Positions 51,954 to 60,539 of a stretch of DNA of 64,000 nt are shown here, one piece after another. This DNA is from Labrenzia sp. OB1 (GTDB lineage: Bacteria > Pseudomonadota > Alphaproteobacteria > Rhizobiales > Stappiaceae). The notes below the pieces were generated by a model. It was not told the DNA's origin. It did no database searches and saw only the letters and a program-made list of their open reading frames with translations. The number at the start of each line of letters is the position of its first letter. Position 1 is the first letter of the stretch. The translations under genes were made by a program, and so were the position numbers. Location of the stretch: NCBI RefSeq assembly GCF_001624695.1, contig NZ_JSEP01000017.1, forward strand, positions 1-64,000. Reading direction: 5' to 3'.

Positions 51954-52834
51954 TCGTGTCCCTCCCGGCGGTTCAGATACATGGTAAGCGGCACGACCAG
52001 CAGAGCAATCAGCACGAAAAGCACCACATTGCCGGCGGTGGAAAGACCGTAGAATCCGGCCTGATACTGCTTGTAGATGATCGAAGCGATCGTGTCGGAG
52101 GAAAAGCCGGGGCCGCCCCGGGTCATCGCCCAGATGAGATCGAAAGTCTTGAGGCCGCCGATGAAACTCAGTGTAATGACGGTCACGGTCGCCGGGCGGC
52201 TGAGCGGCAGGGTGATGTAGAAGAAACTCTGCGTCGGCGTCGACCCATCGATGCGCGCGGCTTCGTAGTAATCCTTGGGTATCGCAACAAGCCCGGCGAT
52301 GTAGATCACTGTGGCCAGGCCAACCCCTTTCCAGACATCGACGAGCGCGACCGAGTACAGTGCGAGACTTGGATTGGTCAACCAGTGCGGACCGTCGATA
52401 CCGACGAGTTCAAGCGCCACGTTGATGGCACCCTGGGTCGGGTGCATGAGAACGGTGAAGGTGATGCCGACCCCGACGGTCGAGACCAGAACGGGAAAGA
52501 AGACGACCGATCTCAGATATCCGCGCAATGCGATCCGGCTGGTCAGCAGCACAGCCAGCAGCAGGCCGAGCACGACCTTGAGCCCCGAAGTGATCATCGC
52601 GAAGATGACGGTGTTCACCAGCCCCTGTACCAGAAAAGGTTCCTCGAAGAACTGGTAGAAGTTCGTGAGACCGATGAACTCGGAACTGAAGAGCGACCAG
52701 CGCGTCAGACTGAAATAAAGGGAAGCGAATGTGGGAACCAGAAACAGCACGCCGTAAATGATCGCCGCCGGCAGAAAAAACCAGCCGGGGTAAGTCGATC
52801 GGCGCGCATAAGCCCGGCTCGTGGGATTGGCCAT
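51950..52834 (-). CDS. CUT1 ABC transporter permease (MalF/UgpA type)
   Basis: 294 residues with six membrane helices. SLYFSLTRWSLFSSEFIGLTNFYQFFEEP (about 38-66) is the MalF-like periplasmic entry region, and the EAA loop is YYEAARIDGSTPTQSFFYITLPLSRP (about 185-210). ATG at 52834 has AGGAG 7 bp upstream; longer frames are not homologous. It forms a heterodimer with the following permease. Confidence 0.92.
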   Translation of the reverse strand: MANPTSRAYARRSTYPGWFFLPAAIIYGVLFLVPTFASLYFSLTRWSLFSSEFIGLTNFYQFFEEPFLVQGLVNTVIFAMITSGLKVVLGLLLAVLLTSRIALRGYLRSVVFFPVLVSTVGVGITFTVLMHPTQGAINVALELVGIDGPHWLTNPSLALYSVALVDVWKGVGLATVIYIAGLVAIPKDYYEAARIDGSTPTQSFFYITLPLSRPATVTVITLSFIGGLKTFDLIWAMTRGGPGFSSDTIASIIYKQYQAGFYGLSTAGNVVLFVLIALLVVPLTMYLNRREGHE

Positions 52835-52903
52835 CAACAATCTCCTGCGGGCGGACCGGCCCCGGGCGGCAACAGCCGCCCGAAGCCGCACCCGCCAAAC
52901 CGT

Positions 52904-54196
52904 TTACTTCCAGCCAGGAAGGCCGAGCTGCATTGCCTGCTTGCGGACATCCTGGTCGTAAAGAGCGGCGGCATCGGCGGCGTTGCGGATACCCGACCCG
53001 ACTTCGACGGTAATCTGCTCAAGCGCAGGGCCCTTTACGGGAGACAGGAATTCCAGAGCAGGACCGTTCCGCCCCTCTTCCTCGAAGTAGGGCAGCATGT
53101 CGGAGACAACGGGAGGAACATCGGACGGCGGGAAGCACCCCTTGACCAGATATGGCCCGGTCGCACCAACAGCTTCATTGCGGATCTTGCAGGCTTCCAC
53201 ACTTGCAAGGAAAGCAACGAATTTTTTGGCTTCTTCGGGATTGGATGTGCTTTTCGGAATATATGTTGCGTCCGGCATCCAGACAGTCAGGCCGTTGGAA
53301 TCCGTGCTGTCGCCCGGCTGGGCGAAGAACCCGACATCATCGACATGTTCGGGGTAGGTGTCCTTGATGGCACCGATGGCGAACGTAAGCATCGGATAGT
53401 GAGCGCCCTCGCCTTGCGCAATCTTGCGGACACCTTCAGGAAACTTTGCGGCGCCGAAATCCTCATTCATGTAGTCGCCTTCAAACACTTCCTGAAGCCG
53501 TTCGAAACCTTTGGCCGCCGCCGGGCTATCGGCGAACTTGGCTTCGCCGGCTGTGTAGCGTTCAGCGAAATCAGGTTCGGCGGCCGAGACGTTGAAGTAG
53601 TCGCCAAGCACGAAAAGCTGGCTTGTCCAGGTATCGCCATATGTCTGGATCACCGCATCCTTGCCGGCAGCCTTGATCTTCTCGTTGTTGGCCATGAACT
53701 CATCCCAGCTTTTGGGCACTTCAAGGCCGAGTTCCTCGTAAATCGGGATGTTGTACAGAATACCGCCGCCCATCGCCGGGCCGTTTGGAATGCCAAAGAC
53801 TTCGCCGCCGGCTGTCACGACGGATTTGAAGCTCTCCTGAATGTCGGCCATGAACGGTTCGTCTGTCAGCGGCAACAGGTTCTGCTGCGGGTTGATCGCC
53901 TGGAACAGCGAGCCGCCGTTGTATTGAAATACGTCGTTCATGACGCCGGTCGCGAGACGGGTCTTGACGATATTGTCGCCCTCACCGCCACCGGGGCGGG
54001 TCTCTATTTCAATCGTGACATTCGGATTTGCCTTCATGTAGGCCGCGACGGCAGCTTCAGCAGTCGCGACGTTGGAAGGGTTGTTCGAAACGAGCATGGT
54101 CATAAAAACGTCTTCCGCCAGTGCGGAACCCGATAGCGCGGTAAACGCCATTATTCCGACAGCAACACGCGCCGTCCTGGTGAATTTGGCAGTCAT
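52904..54196 (-). CDS. CUT1 ABC extracellular solute-binding protein (family 1)
   Basis: 430 residues. A Sec signal (MTAKFTRTARVAVGIMAFTA to about 27, ALAED) precedes a family-1 sugar-binding fold: VYQYNGGSLFQAI-like VFQYNGGSLFQAINP near 88, GPAMGGGILYNIPIYEELGLEVPKSWDEFMA is spread over about 137-168, and WMPDATYIPKSTSNPEEAKKFVAF near 305. It likely binds oligosaccharides or glycosides (here probably rhamnosylated). GGAGG precedes the ATG. It lies 48 bp after the second GH78 gene. Confidence 0.92.
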   Translation of the reverse strand: MTAKFTRTARVAVGIMAFTALSGSALAEDVFMTMLVSNNPSNVATAEAAVAAYMKANPNVTIEIETRPGGGEGDNIVKTRLATGVMNDVFQYNGGSLFQAINPQQNLLPLTDEPFMADIQESFKSVVTAGGEVFGIPNGPAMGGGILYNIPIYEELGLEVPKSWDEFMANNEKIKAAGKDAVIQTYGDTWTSQLFVLGDYFNVSAAEPDFAERYTAGEAKFADSPAAAKGFERLQEVFEGDYMNEDFGAAKFPEGVRKIAQGEGAHYPMLTFAIGAIKDTYPEHVDDVGFFAQPGDSTDSNGLTVWMPDATYIPKSTSNPEEAKKFVAFLASVEACKIRNEAVGATGPYLVKGCFPPSDVPPVVSDMLPYFEEEGRNGPALEFLSPVKGPALEQITVEVGSGIRNAADAAALYDQDVRKQAMQLGLPGWK

Positions 54197-54244
54197 GGTT
54201 TCCTCCCTTGAAACTGCAATTTGTAGTTTCGTGCGCGTCTCCTC

Positions 54245-56623
54245 CTATGGTGTGCGCACGTTCACGCCGGGCCGGTGGCGATCCTCTCGTTCGGGCTCGG
54301 AATACTCAAATGTCACAACATGTCTGCCGGCACTGAGCGCTACATCAACGTTATTGCCGACAGGCTGGCCATCCAGACGCGCATCGCTGTAGTCCGCAAA
54401 CAGGCGCAGGACGCCTTCGCAACCCTCCGGGACGTCTGCTTCGTACCGAACGCTGGTGCCATCCATGTCCCAGCTTGCGCGGATCGTGCCGCGCGGACTG
54501 TCATGGTGCGCCTTCACCGGAGCAAGGTCCGGTATGATTGTCGGTTCAAAAATTATTTTCTCAAAGCCCGGTGTTTCTTCGTCCGGCCGGAACCCCGCGA
54601 CACCCTCGATGAGCCACTGGCAGACGGCCCCATACGCATAGTGATTGTAGGAATTCATGCGTGGATTGTAGATCGAACCATCTTCCTGGATCGCGTCCCA
54701 ACGCTCCCAGATGGTCGTGGCTCCCATCTTGACCTGATAGAGCCAGCCGGGAACGCCCTCCTGCAGGAACATGTCTCCGGCCAGCGCTTTCTCGCCGATT
54801 TTCACCAGTGCCGGCAGCAAGGCCGGCGTTCCGATAAAGCCGGTCTGAATGCGCCCGTCCGCCCGCGAGATCGCCTTCTTGAAATACCCCTTGGCGGCTT
54901 CCTGCCGGTCTTCCGGAATCAGGTCGTGAAGAAACGAAAGCGCATAGGACGTCTGGTCGTCGTAGGCCAGGCGGCCGGACGGAGTGATGAATTCATGCTG
55001 AAAGGCCGCCTTGACGTCTTCAGCCATTTTTTCAAACCGGCTTGCGATGTCGTGTTCACCGACAATCCGTGCGATGCGGGAGACGAGATCGGACGAAATG
55101 TAGAGATAAATAGTGGCGGCGGCGTCATCGCCGATTGTCGGGAACGGCTTCGCACTCGGTCCGGTCGGCTGCAGCCAGTCGCCGAACGAGAACCCGCGCG
55201 CGCCCCACTCCCGTTGCGGAGACACAACCGGCCCGTCACTGATCGACCATACGAAATCGAGCCACTTGACCATGGCCGGCAGCGCTTCTTTCAACATGGC
55301 CGTATCGCCGTAGTGCAAATAGAGTTGCCATGGAACGATGACCACCGCATCCCCCCAGCCGGTGCTGCCGTAAAAGCCCGGATAGTGTTCCGGCTTCAAT
55401 CGTGTCGGATCCGGCACGACGTGTGGCACTTCTCCTCCTTCGCGCTGGTCGGCCATCAAATCGCGCATCCATTTCTGGAAGAACCCCTGCGCATCGGCCA
55501 GATACATCGCCGTGCCGGCAAAAACCTGAGCATCGCCGGTCCAGCCCAGACGTTCGTCACGCTGGGGACAGTCTGTCGGCACATCGACGAAGTTGGAGCG
55601 TTGCGACCAGAGCGTGTTCAAGAACAGCCTGTTGACCAGTTCGTTGCCCGTGGTGAATTCAGACGTCACTTCCGTGACGGAGCTTATGGGCACCGAGACG
55701 ATTTCCGTGACTTCCGCATCTCCCTCGACGGTCACCCTTGCGAAGCGGAACCCCTGGAAAGTGAAAAAGGGCCGGTATGTCTCCTCACCGGATCCGGACA
55801 GTATGTATTCCAAGCGTGCTTCCGCTGTCCGGAAGTTCACGTTGTAGAATGCGCCGTCCTTGTCGAGTATCTCCGCATGTTCGACGATTACGCGCGCGCC
55901 TGCCTTGCCCTTGACAGAAAGGGCCACATAGCCTGCGCAGTTCTGTCCGAAATCATGGATCGCGCGGCCTTCATCGTCGTCCCAGCTCTTCAGCGCGGGC
56001 AGGACGGCGAGCTCGCGGACCGGTGTGGTTTCATGAGCCACCAGCCGGCCATTGTCGAAATCGATCTTTCGGGTCCCCGCGCTTTCGCCGGGCTCGATGC
56101 GTGCATCGTAGATTTCGCCGTAATAGATACCCGACTTCAAAATTGGCAGAAGACCGCTTTTCCAGGTCTCGTCCGTACGCAGGATCGGCGTTGCATCTTC
56201 GGGATTTGCGAACAGTTCCGCGATTGCCGCGATTTCACTGCCCCAGGTATTGTGGATCGGAAACTTGCCCCACATCAGATGCGACCGCAGCCAGCCATCG
56301 CCGAGCCAGATCTCGATGCTGTTCTCCCCCTCCACGAGAAGGTCCGACACCGTGTAGGTCTGGTAACTCAACCGCTTGTCGTAGGCAGTCCAGCCCGGCG
56401 TGAGCTGATCGTTACCGACACGGTTGCCATTGATGAAACATCGATAGAGCCCCAATGCGCTGATACGCAGGCTTTCGTGACCGGTTCGCCCGTCGACAAT
56501 GAACCGGGTGCGAACGAAGGAAGCAGATGTTCCGACACCTTTGTCGGCCAGAGGACGGATCATGTCCGCCTGCCATTTGGGTGTTGCGACCGACAGGTCC
56601 TCAAAAACCGCTGAGTTGCGCAC
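54245..56623 (-). CDS. GH78 alpha-L-rhamnosidase 2 (cytoplasmic)
   Basis: 792 residues from GTG 56623, chosen because GGGGGGA lies 5-6 bp upstream. It lacks the extra N-terminal beta domain of the first rhamnosidase and starts near the Bac_rhamnosid_N domain (SLRISALGLYRCFINGNRVG, then PGWTAYDKRLSYQTY). The catalytic (alpha/alpha)6 domain has DCPQRDERLGWTGDAQVF near 350 and GATTIWERWDAIQ near 636. No signal peptide is seen. It heads the operon with the CUT1 transporter and is divergent from the LacI gene, so it probably cleaves what the transporter imports. Confidence 0.92.
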   Translation of the reverse strand: MRNSAVFEDLSVATPKWQADMIRPLADKGVGTSASFVRTRFIVDGRTGHESLRISALGLYRCFINGNRVGNDQLTPGWTAYDKRLSYQTYTVSDLLVEGENSIEIWLGDGWLRSHLMWGKFPIHNTWGSEIAAIAELFANPEDATPILRTDETWKSGLLPILKSGIYYGEIYDARIEPGESAGTRKIDFDNGRLVAHETTPVRELAVLPALKSWDDDEGRAIHDFGQNCAGYVALSVKGKAGARVIVEHAEILDKDGAFYNVNFRTAEARLEYILSGSGEETYRPFFTFQGFRFARVTVEGDAEVTEIVSVPISSVTEVTSEFTTGNELVNRLFLNTLWSQRSNFVDVPTDCPQRDERLGWTGDAQVFAGTAMYLADAQGFFQKWMRDLMADQREGGEVPHVVPDPTRLKPEHYPGFYGSTGWGDAVVIVPWQLYLHYGDTAMLKEALPAMVKWLDFVWSISDGPVVSPQREWGARGFSFGDWLQPTGPSAKPFPTIGDDAAATIYLYISSDLVSRIARIVGEHDIASRFEKMAEDVKAAFQHEFITPSGRLAYDDQTSYALSFLHDLIPEDRQEAAKGYFKKAISRADGRIQTGFIGTPALLPALVKIGEKALAGDMFLQEGVPGWLYQVKMGATTIWERWDAIQEDGSIYNPRMNSYNHYAYGAVCQWLIEGVAGFRPDEETPGFEKIIFEPTIIPDLAPVKAHHDSPRGTIRASWDMDGTSVRYEADVPEGCEGVLRLFADYSDARLDGQPVGNNVDVALSAGRHVVTFEYSEPEREDRHRPGVNVRTP

Positions 56624-56678
56624 GCGTTCCCCCCTTATGGTCCCCGGCCGGTTCGCCGGATTTCCCGCCCTCAGGCGT

Positions 56679-56692
56679 GTAGACTGTTCTAC
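56679..56692. promoter_or_regulatory. LacI operator candidate
   Basis: GTAGACTGTTCTAC has 5-bp inverted arms (GTAGA/TCTAC) with a 4-base centre, in the 182-bp gap between the LacI gene and the second rhamnosidase. A related GTTCTACA follows at about 56699-56706. It is near the likely promoters of both divergent genes. Confidence 0.45.
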
Positions 56693-56805
56693 GTGTATCG
56701 TTCTACAGAGCTTCCCGATTTGCAATAGTGTTTTGACGAGCGGAGTGCGATAAAGCTGATCCGGGGATTTGCCCGGCACAAAGAGACCGGATTCTGGAGA
56801 CAAAA

Positions 56806-57837
56806 TTGAAGCGAACCGCACCTGCGAAAAAGAAGACCGCGCGGGTAACAATCCGCGACGTTGCGAAAGACGCCGGTGTTTCGGTTGCTGCGGTTTCCAA
56901 GGTGCTGCGCGATGCCTATGGCGTCAGCGAAAACCTGAGCCTCAAAGTGCGCGCCTCCATGAAAAAGCTCGGCTACAGACCCCTGGCCTCCGCTCGCGGC
57001 ATGCGCGGCCGCACCTACACTTTGGGATTGATTTTCCCCGATTTACGGAACCCGTTCTTCGCCGACATCTACGCGGGCATCAACTCGGCGCTGGAGCGCA
57101 CCCAGTACCAGGCCATGCAGGGCGTCAGCCCCACCGCGACAGCCCTGATAGAAGCGATGATCGACCGTCAGATGGACGGCCTCATCCTGATCGGCCCCAA
57201 TGAAGAACTCGAAATGCTGATTGAAACAGCCGAACGGACCCCGCTCGTGGCGATCGGCCAGCACGACTCGAGCGGCGACGCTTTCGACACGGTCAACAAC
57301 GACGACAAGCTTGGCGCACGGCTGGTGGTTCAGCATTTGATGAAAAACGGCTTTCGCAACATTGCGATGCTCAGCGTGTCGGAACCGGCTTCGACGGTCG
57401 TTCACCATCGCGAACTAGGCTATTGCGCCGAGATGACCGATCAGCAATGCGCAGATTTCATTCACATCGTACGCGCCCCTCAGGTGGCGCGCGATGTTCA
57501 GGTTGCCGTCCGGCGGTTGCTTGAAAGCAAGAACCGTCCCGAAGCGCTGTTCTGCTGGACGGATCTGATGGCATTTGAAGCCATAAGTGTTGCCACCGAG
57601 CTGGGTCTGGGCATTCCGGACGACATCGCGATCGTTGGATATGACAACACCATTTTCTGCGATTTTGCCCAGAACGCCCTTACCAGCGTTGACCAATCCG
57701 GCGAATTACTCGGATTGCAGGCGGCGCGTCTGGTGGTCGAGCGTATTAATGGGCGCACCAATGCAGAGCACCTGGTGATCACGCCACGCATAGTCGCCCG
57801 AAACAGCTCGCACCCGCGCTCACCGCATCAGGACTAG
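56806..57837 (+). CDS. LacI-family transcriptional regulator
   Basis: 343 residues. The N-terminal helix-turn-helix and hinge helix (VTIRDVAKDAGVSVAAVSKV about 14-33, LGYRPLASAR about 57) are followed by a periplasmic-binding-like domain (FPDLRNPFFADIYAGI near 76, ALFCWTDLMAFEAI near 246). The start is TTG at 56806 with GGAG 7 bp upstream. It is divergent from the GH78-CUT1 operon and presumably represses it until the sugar is present. Confidence 0.93.
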   Translation: MKRTAPAKKKTARVTIRDVAKDAGVSVAAVSKVLRDAYGVSENLSLKVRASMKKLGYRPLASARGMRGRTYTLGLIFPDLRNPFFADIYAGINSALERTQYQAMQGVSPTATALIEAMIDRQMDGLILIGPNEELEMLIETAERTPLVAIGQHDSSGDAFDTVNNDDKLGARLVVQHLMKNGFRNIAMLSVSEPASTVVHHRELGYCAEMTDQQCADFIHIVRAPQVARDVQVAVRRLLESKNRPEALFCWTDLMAFEAISVATELGLGIPDDIAIVGYDNTIFCDFAQNALTSVDQSGELLGLQAARLVVERINGRTNAEHLVITPRIVARNSSHPRSPHQD

Positions 57838-57863
57838 TGTGCCGGCCATTGAAGGTCCGCAGT

Positions 57864-58403
57864 CTAGGCGCTCAGAAGATAGGACTGCATTGAAGGGCTG
57901 AGCATCTGGAAGACATCCGCCTGCATTCCCTCGATCACCTTGCTTTCCCGGTGATAGAAACCGCAATTCAGCACCACCTCCCGCATATCGCGGTTGTCCG
58001 TTCGCACGACCGCGATCAGATGGGAGAAATAGGTGTTTTCGAAGAACCAGTCGGCCAGCGCCGCGAACAGACGTTTCGCCAGATCGGGATCGCGTTGCAG
58101 CACCTCGTTCGGCAGGCAGTAATTCACACTGATTTCGGACGTTTCGCTGACCGGGGTAAAGCCGGCCCAGCCAAGAAAGGTTCCGTCTTCAAGAACGGCC
58201 TTCCACTTGCCAAAACCAAGATCTTCCTGATGCTGCAAGGCGGAGCTTACCAATTCGGCCGCGTCCATCACGGTGCAGCTGGTCGAGAATTCCAGGCACC
58301 GGTTTCCATAGGCGTCAGAATGAAGGTCGTCGATAAGTCTGACATCGGCCGAAGAAAAGGGAACAAGCCTCACAGCGCCGCATTCGAGAAATATCGTCTG
58401 CAC
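57864..58403 (-). CDS. GNAT family N-acetyltransferase (RimJ-like)
   Basis: 179 residues from GTG 58403, with GGAGG 6 bp upstream; the longer frame (from 58466) is not homologous. FLECGAVRLVPFSSADVRLID opens as in Acetyltransf_3 proteins; later VSVNYCLPNEVLQ-like ISVNYCLPNEVLQRDPDLAKRLF (about 110-132) and IAVVRTDNRDMREVVLNCGF (about 145-164). The substrate is unknown. It is convergent with LacI, 26 bp apart. Confidence 0.8.
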   Translation of the reverse strand: MQTIFLECGAVRLVPFSSADVRLIDDLHSDAYGNRCLEFSTSCTVMDAAELVSSALQHQEDLGFGKWKAVLEDGTFLGWAGFTPVSETSEISVNYCLPNEVLQRDPDLAKRLFAALADWFFENTYFSHLIAVVRTDNRDMREVVLNCGFYHRESKVIEGMQADVFQMLSPSMQSYLLSA

Positions 58404-58615
58404 CGTATCCTCCAGGTGTTGAACTACATACGGCGGGCACCAGAGTTGAAAAACGGCCTCCACCAAAGACGTAGACCCGTGTAACCCTGAATTGTGCCGA
58501 CCCTGTGACAGCCGTCATTATAAGCCTTATATTTGCGAAAATATATACGCATAACCAACAAGTTAGGTGAATACCAACCTGTGCGCCGCACACGCAGAAG
58601 TTATTGACACTTCTA

Positions 58616-59566
58616 TCAGTGCTGCTTATCCAAATCTCCCGGGCTGATTCCGTTCGATGGATCAATCCGTTGCCAGTCCGGCATCTGGTTTCGAAACCAT
58701 GTCTCCTGACGCTTGGCGTATTGCCGCGTCGCGACTGTCAGCCTGTGGATGGCCTCTTGATAGTCGCATTCACCGCCAAGATACGCACCTATCTCCGCAA
58801 CGCCGATTGCGCGCATGGCGGGAAGCTTGCCGGAGAGCCCCTTCGCCAGAAGCGCGCGAACCTCCTCGCATCCCTCCTGCGACAGCATCAACCGGGCTCG
58901 CTGTTCTATCCGTTGGTGCAGCCAGGGCCTGGGCGGAGCAAGGACATATCTTCGGCATTCCGCATCCGGAAGCAACGGTGCCGATTGTGCCTCCCTCTGC
59001 CAGTCGGAAAGTGGTTTTCCCGTCGCCATAATCACTTCAAGCGCCCGGGTGAGCCTCTGGGGATCGTTCAGGCCGGAGGCCGCTTCCCTGTCTCCCAGTT
59101 CGAGAAGGCAGGCCCTGAGCGCCTCCACTCCGCCCTCGTCCGCGAAATCCCGCGCCTTGCGGCGCACATCGTCAGGGATAGCCGGCATCTCTGCGAAGCC
59201 TTCGGTCAGTCCCTTGAAGTAAAGACCGGTTCCCCCTACCAGGATCGGCGTCCTGCCGCCCGTGCGCACAGCCTCGATTTCCTGGGTGGCCAGGCGCAGC
59301 CAGTCACCGGTGGAAAAGGCGGTCGTTGCCGACAGAACCCCGTAGAGCCTGTGCGGAACTTCCGTTTCCTCCTCAGTGGACGGGCGCGCGCTCACCACTC
59401 GCAAATCCTCGTAAAGCTGCATGGAATCGGCATTGATGATCACGCCGTCCAGCTTTCGCGCCAGCGACAGCGCCAATGCGGACTTGCCGCTTGCCGTCGG
59501 TCCCGCTATCAAAACGACGCGTTCATCCTCAGTCCGTCTCCGACTGCCTTCCAGGGAAGCCTCCAT
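58616..59566 (-). CDS. miaA: tRNA dimethylallyltransferase
   Basis: 316 residues from ATG 59566. P-loop GPTASGKSALA (about 22-32), the DSMQLYEDL segment near 47, GGTGLYFKGLTEGF near 110 and the C-terminal Zn-less KRQETWFRNQMPDW are family features. It adds the isopentenyl group to A37 of tRNAs reading UNN codons. Start codons of miaA and serB overlap head-to-head (CATG at 59564-59567); a longer GTG-initiated frame from 59599 is possible. It belongs to the conserved miaA-serB-degP block of Hyphomicrobiales. Confidence 0.95.
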   Translation of the reverse strand: MEASLEGSRRRTEDERVVLIAGPTASGKSALALSLARKLDGVIINADSMQLYEDLRVVSARPSTEEETEVPHRLYGVLSATTAFSTGDWLRLATQEIEAVRTGGRTPILVGGTGLYFKGLTEGFAEMPAIPDDVRRKARDFADEGGVEALRACLLELGDREAASGLNDPQRLTRALEVIMATGKPLSDWQREAQSAPLLPDAECRRYVLAPPRPWLHQRIEQRARLMLSQEGCEEVRALLAKGLSGKLPAMRAIGVAEIGAYLGGECDYQEAIHRLTVATRQYAKRQETWFRNQMPDWQRIDPSNGISPGDLDKQH

Positions 59567-60455
59567 GTCTTTAGTTGCCACTTTGGTGTCCACTCCCACT
59601 GCACCGGCGGTCGATCAGGATCTGTTGCGCCAGGCTTCGGATGTCCTCGGCGTGACCGGAGCCACGACCATACTCAATCCCGGCATTGCAGCCGATATCC
59701 GCTTTGACGGGCCCGACGCAAGTGCCGCCGACGCCATTCTGCGCGAAATCGTCGGCAAGTCCCCGGTGGATGTCTTTGTCCAGCCGCCAGAGGGTAGGCG
59801 CAAAAGGCTTTTGATCGCCGACATGGATTCCACCATGATTCGCCAGGAATGCATTGATGAACTGGCCGCTGAACTTGGTCTGAAGGACAGGATTTCCGAG
59901 ATTACAGAACGGGCAATGCGCGGCGAGATCGAATTCGAACCTGCTCTCAGGGAACGGGTTGCCCTGCTGGAGGGCCTCTCCCTTTCGGCGATCGATACGG
60001 TTTTGACCAACCGAATTCAGCTGATGCCCGGCGGCCGCACGCTTGTGCAGACAATGAAGGCAAACGGGGCCTATTGCGCCCTTGTCTCCGGCGGGTTCAC
60101 GCATTTCACCAAGGCGGTCTATCGCATGATCGGCTTTGACGAACACCAGGCCAACATCCTTCTGACGGAAGACGGGCACCTGACCGGCAAGGTTGGCGAG
60201 CCTATTCTCGGCCGCCACGCCAAGCGCGCCCGGCTGGAATATCTGGCCGCGGAAAAGGGCCTTGCCTTCAGCGAAACGCTCGCCGTGGGCGACGGGGCCA
60301 ACGATCTGGCGATGATCGACCTGGCCGGCGCCGGCGTCGCCTACAGGGCCAAACCCGCGGTCGCCGCCGCCGCCGACTTCCGCATCGATCACGGCGATCT
60401 GACGGCACTTCTATATCTGCAGGGCTACTGCGAAAGCGAATTCGTGCTGAGCTGA
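59565..60455 (+). CDS. serB: phosphoserine phosphatase
   Basis: 296 residues. A short N-terminal ACT-like part (1-75) precedes the HAD domain: nucleophile DMDSTMIRQECIDE (about 87-100), motif II Ser in LVSGGFTHF (about 176-184) and motif III/IV GDGANDLAMI (about 242-251). It dephosphorylates O-phosphoserine in the last step of serine synthesis. AGGGAAG precedes the ATG. It is divergent from miaA with overlapping start codons and convergent with the degP-like protease. Confidence 0.95.
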   Translation: MSLVATLVSTPTAPAVDQDLLRQASDVLGVTGATTILNPGIAADIRFDGPDASAADAILREIVGKSPVDVFVQPPEGRRKRLLIADMDSTMIRQECIDELAAELGLKDRISEITERAMRGEIEFEPALRERVALLEGLSLSAIDTVLTNRIQLMPGGRTLVQTMKANGAYCALVSGGFTHFTKAVYRMIGFDEHQANILLTEDGHLTGKVGEPILGRHAKRARLEYLAAEKGLAFSETLAVGDGANDLAMIDLAGAGVAYRAKPAVAAAADFRIDHGDLTALLYLQGYCESEFVLS

Positions 60456-60483
60456 GGCCAGCGCGAGGATCTATCGGTTGAAG

Positions 60484-60509
60484 CAAAAAAGGCGCCGTTT
60501 CCGGCGCCT
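60484..60509 (-). terminator. terminator of the degP-like gene
   Basis: AGGCGCCG / CGGCGCCT with a TTTC loop (60490-60509) is followed on the minus strand by a run of T (AAAAAA at 60485-60490 on the plus strand). It lies 30 bp beyond the protease stop and may also stop serB transcripts. Confidence 0.85.
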
Positions 60510-60539
60510 CTTCCTGTTGGTGGAACCGGAAAGACCGGC

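Noticed and set aside
51956..54136. 726-codon plus-strand frame opposite the CUT1 permease and binding-protein genes
   Set aside because: Composition is rich in Arg, Gly, Asp and His as in antisense frames; the minus strand carries clear transporter proteins.
54275..56614. 779-codon plus-strand frame opposite the second rhamnosidase
   Set aside because: No domain features; the opposite strand has full GH78 catalytic motifs.
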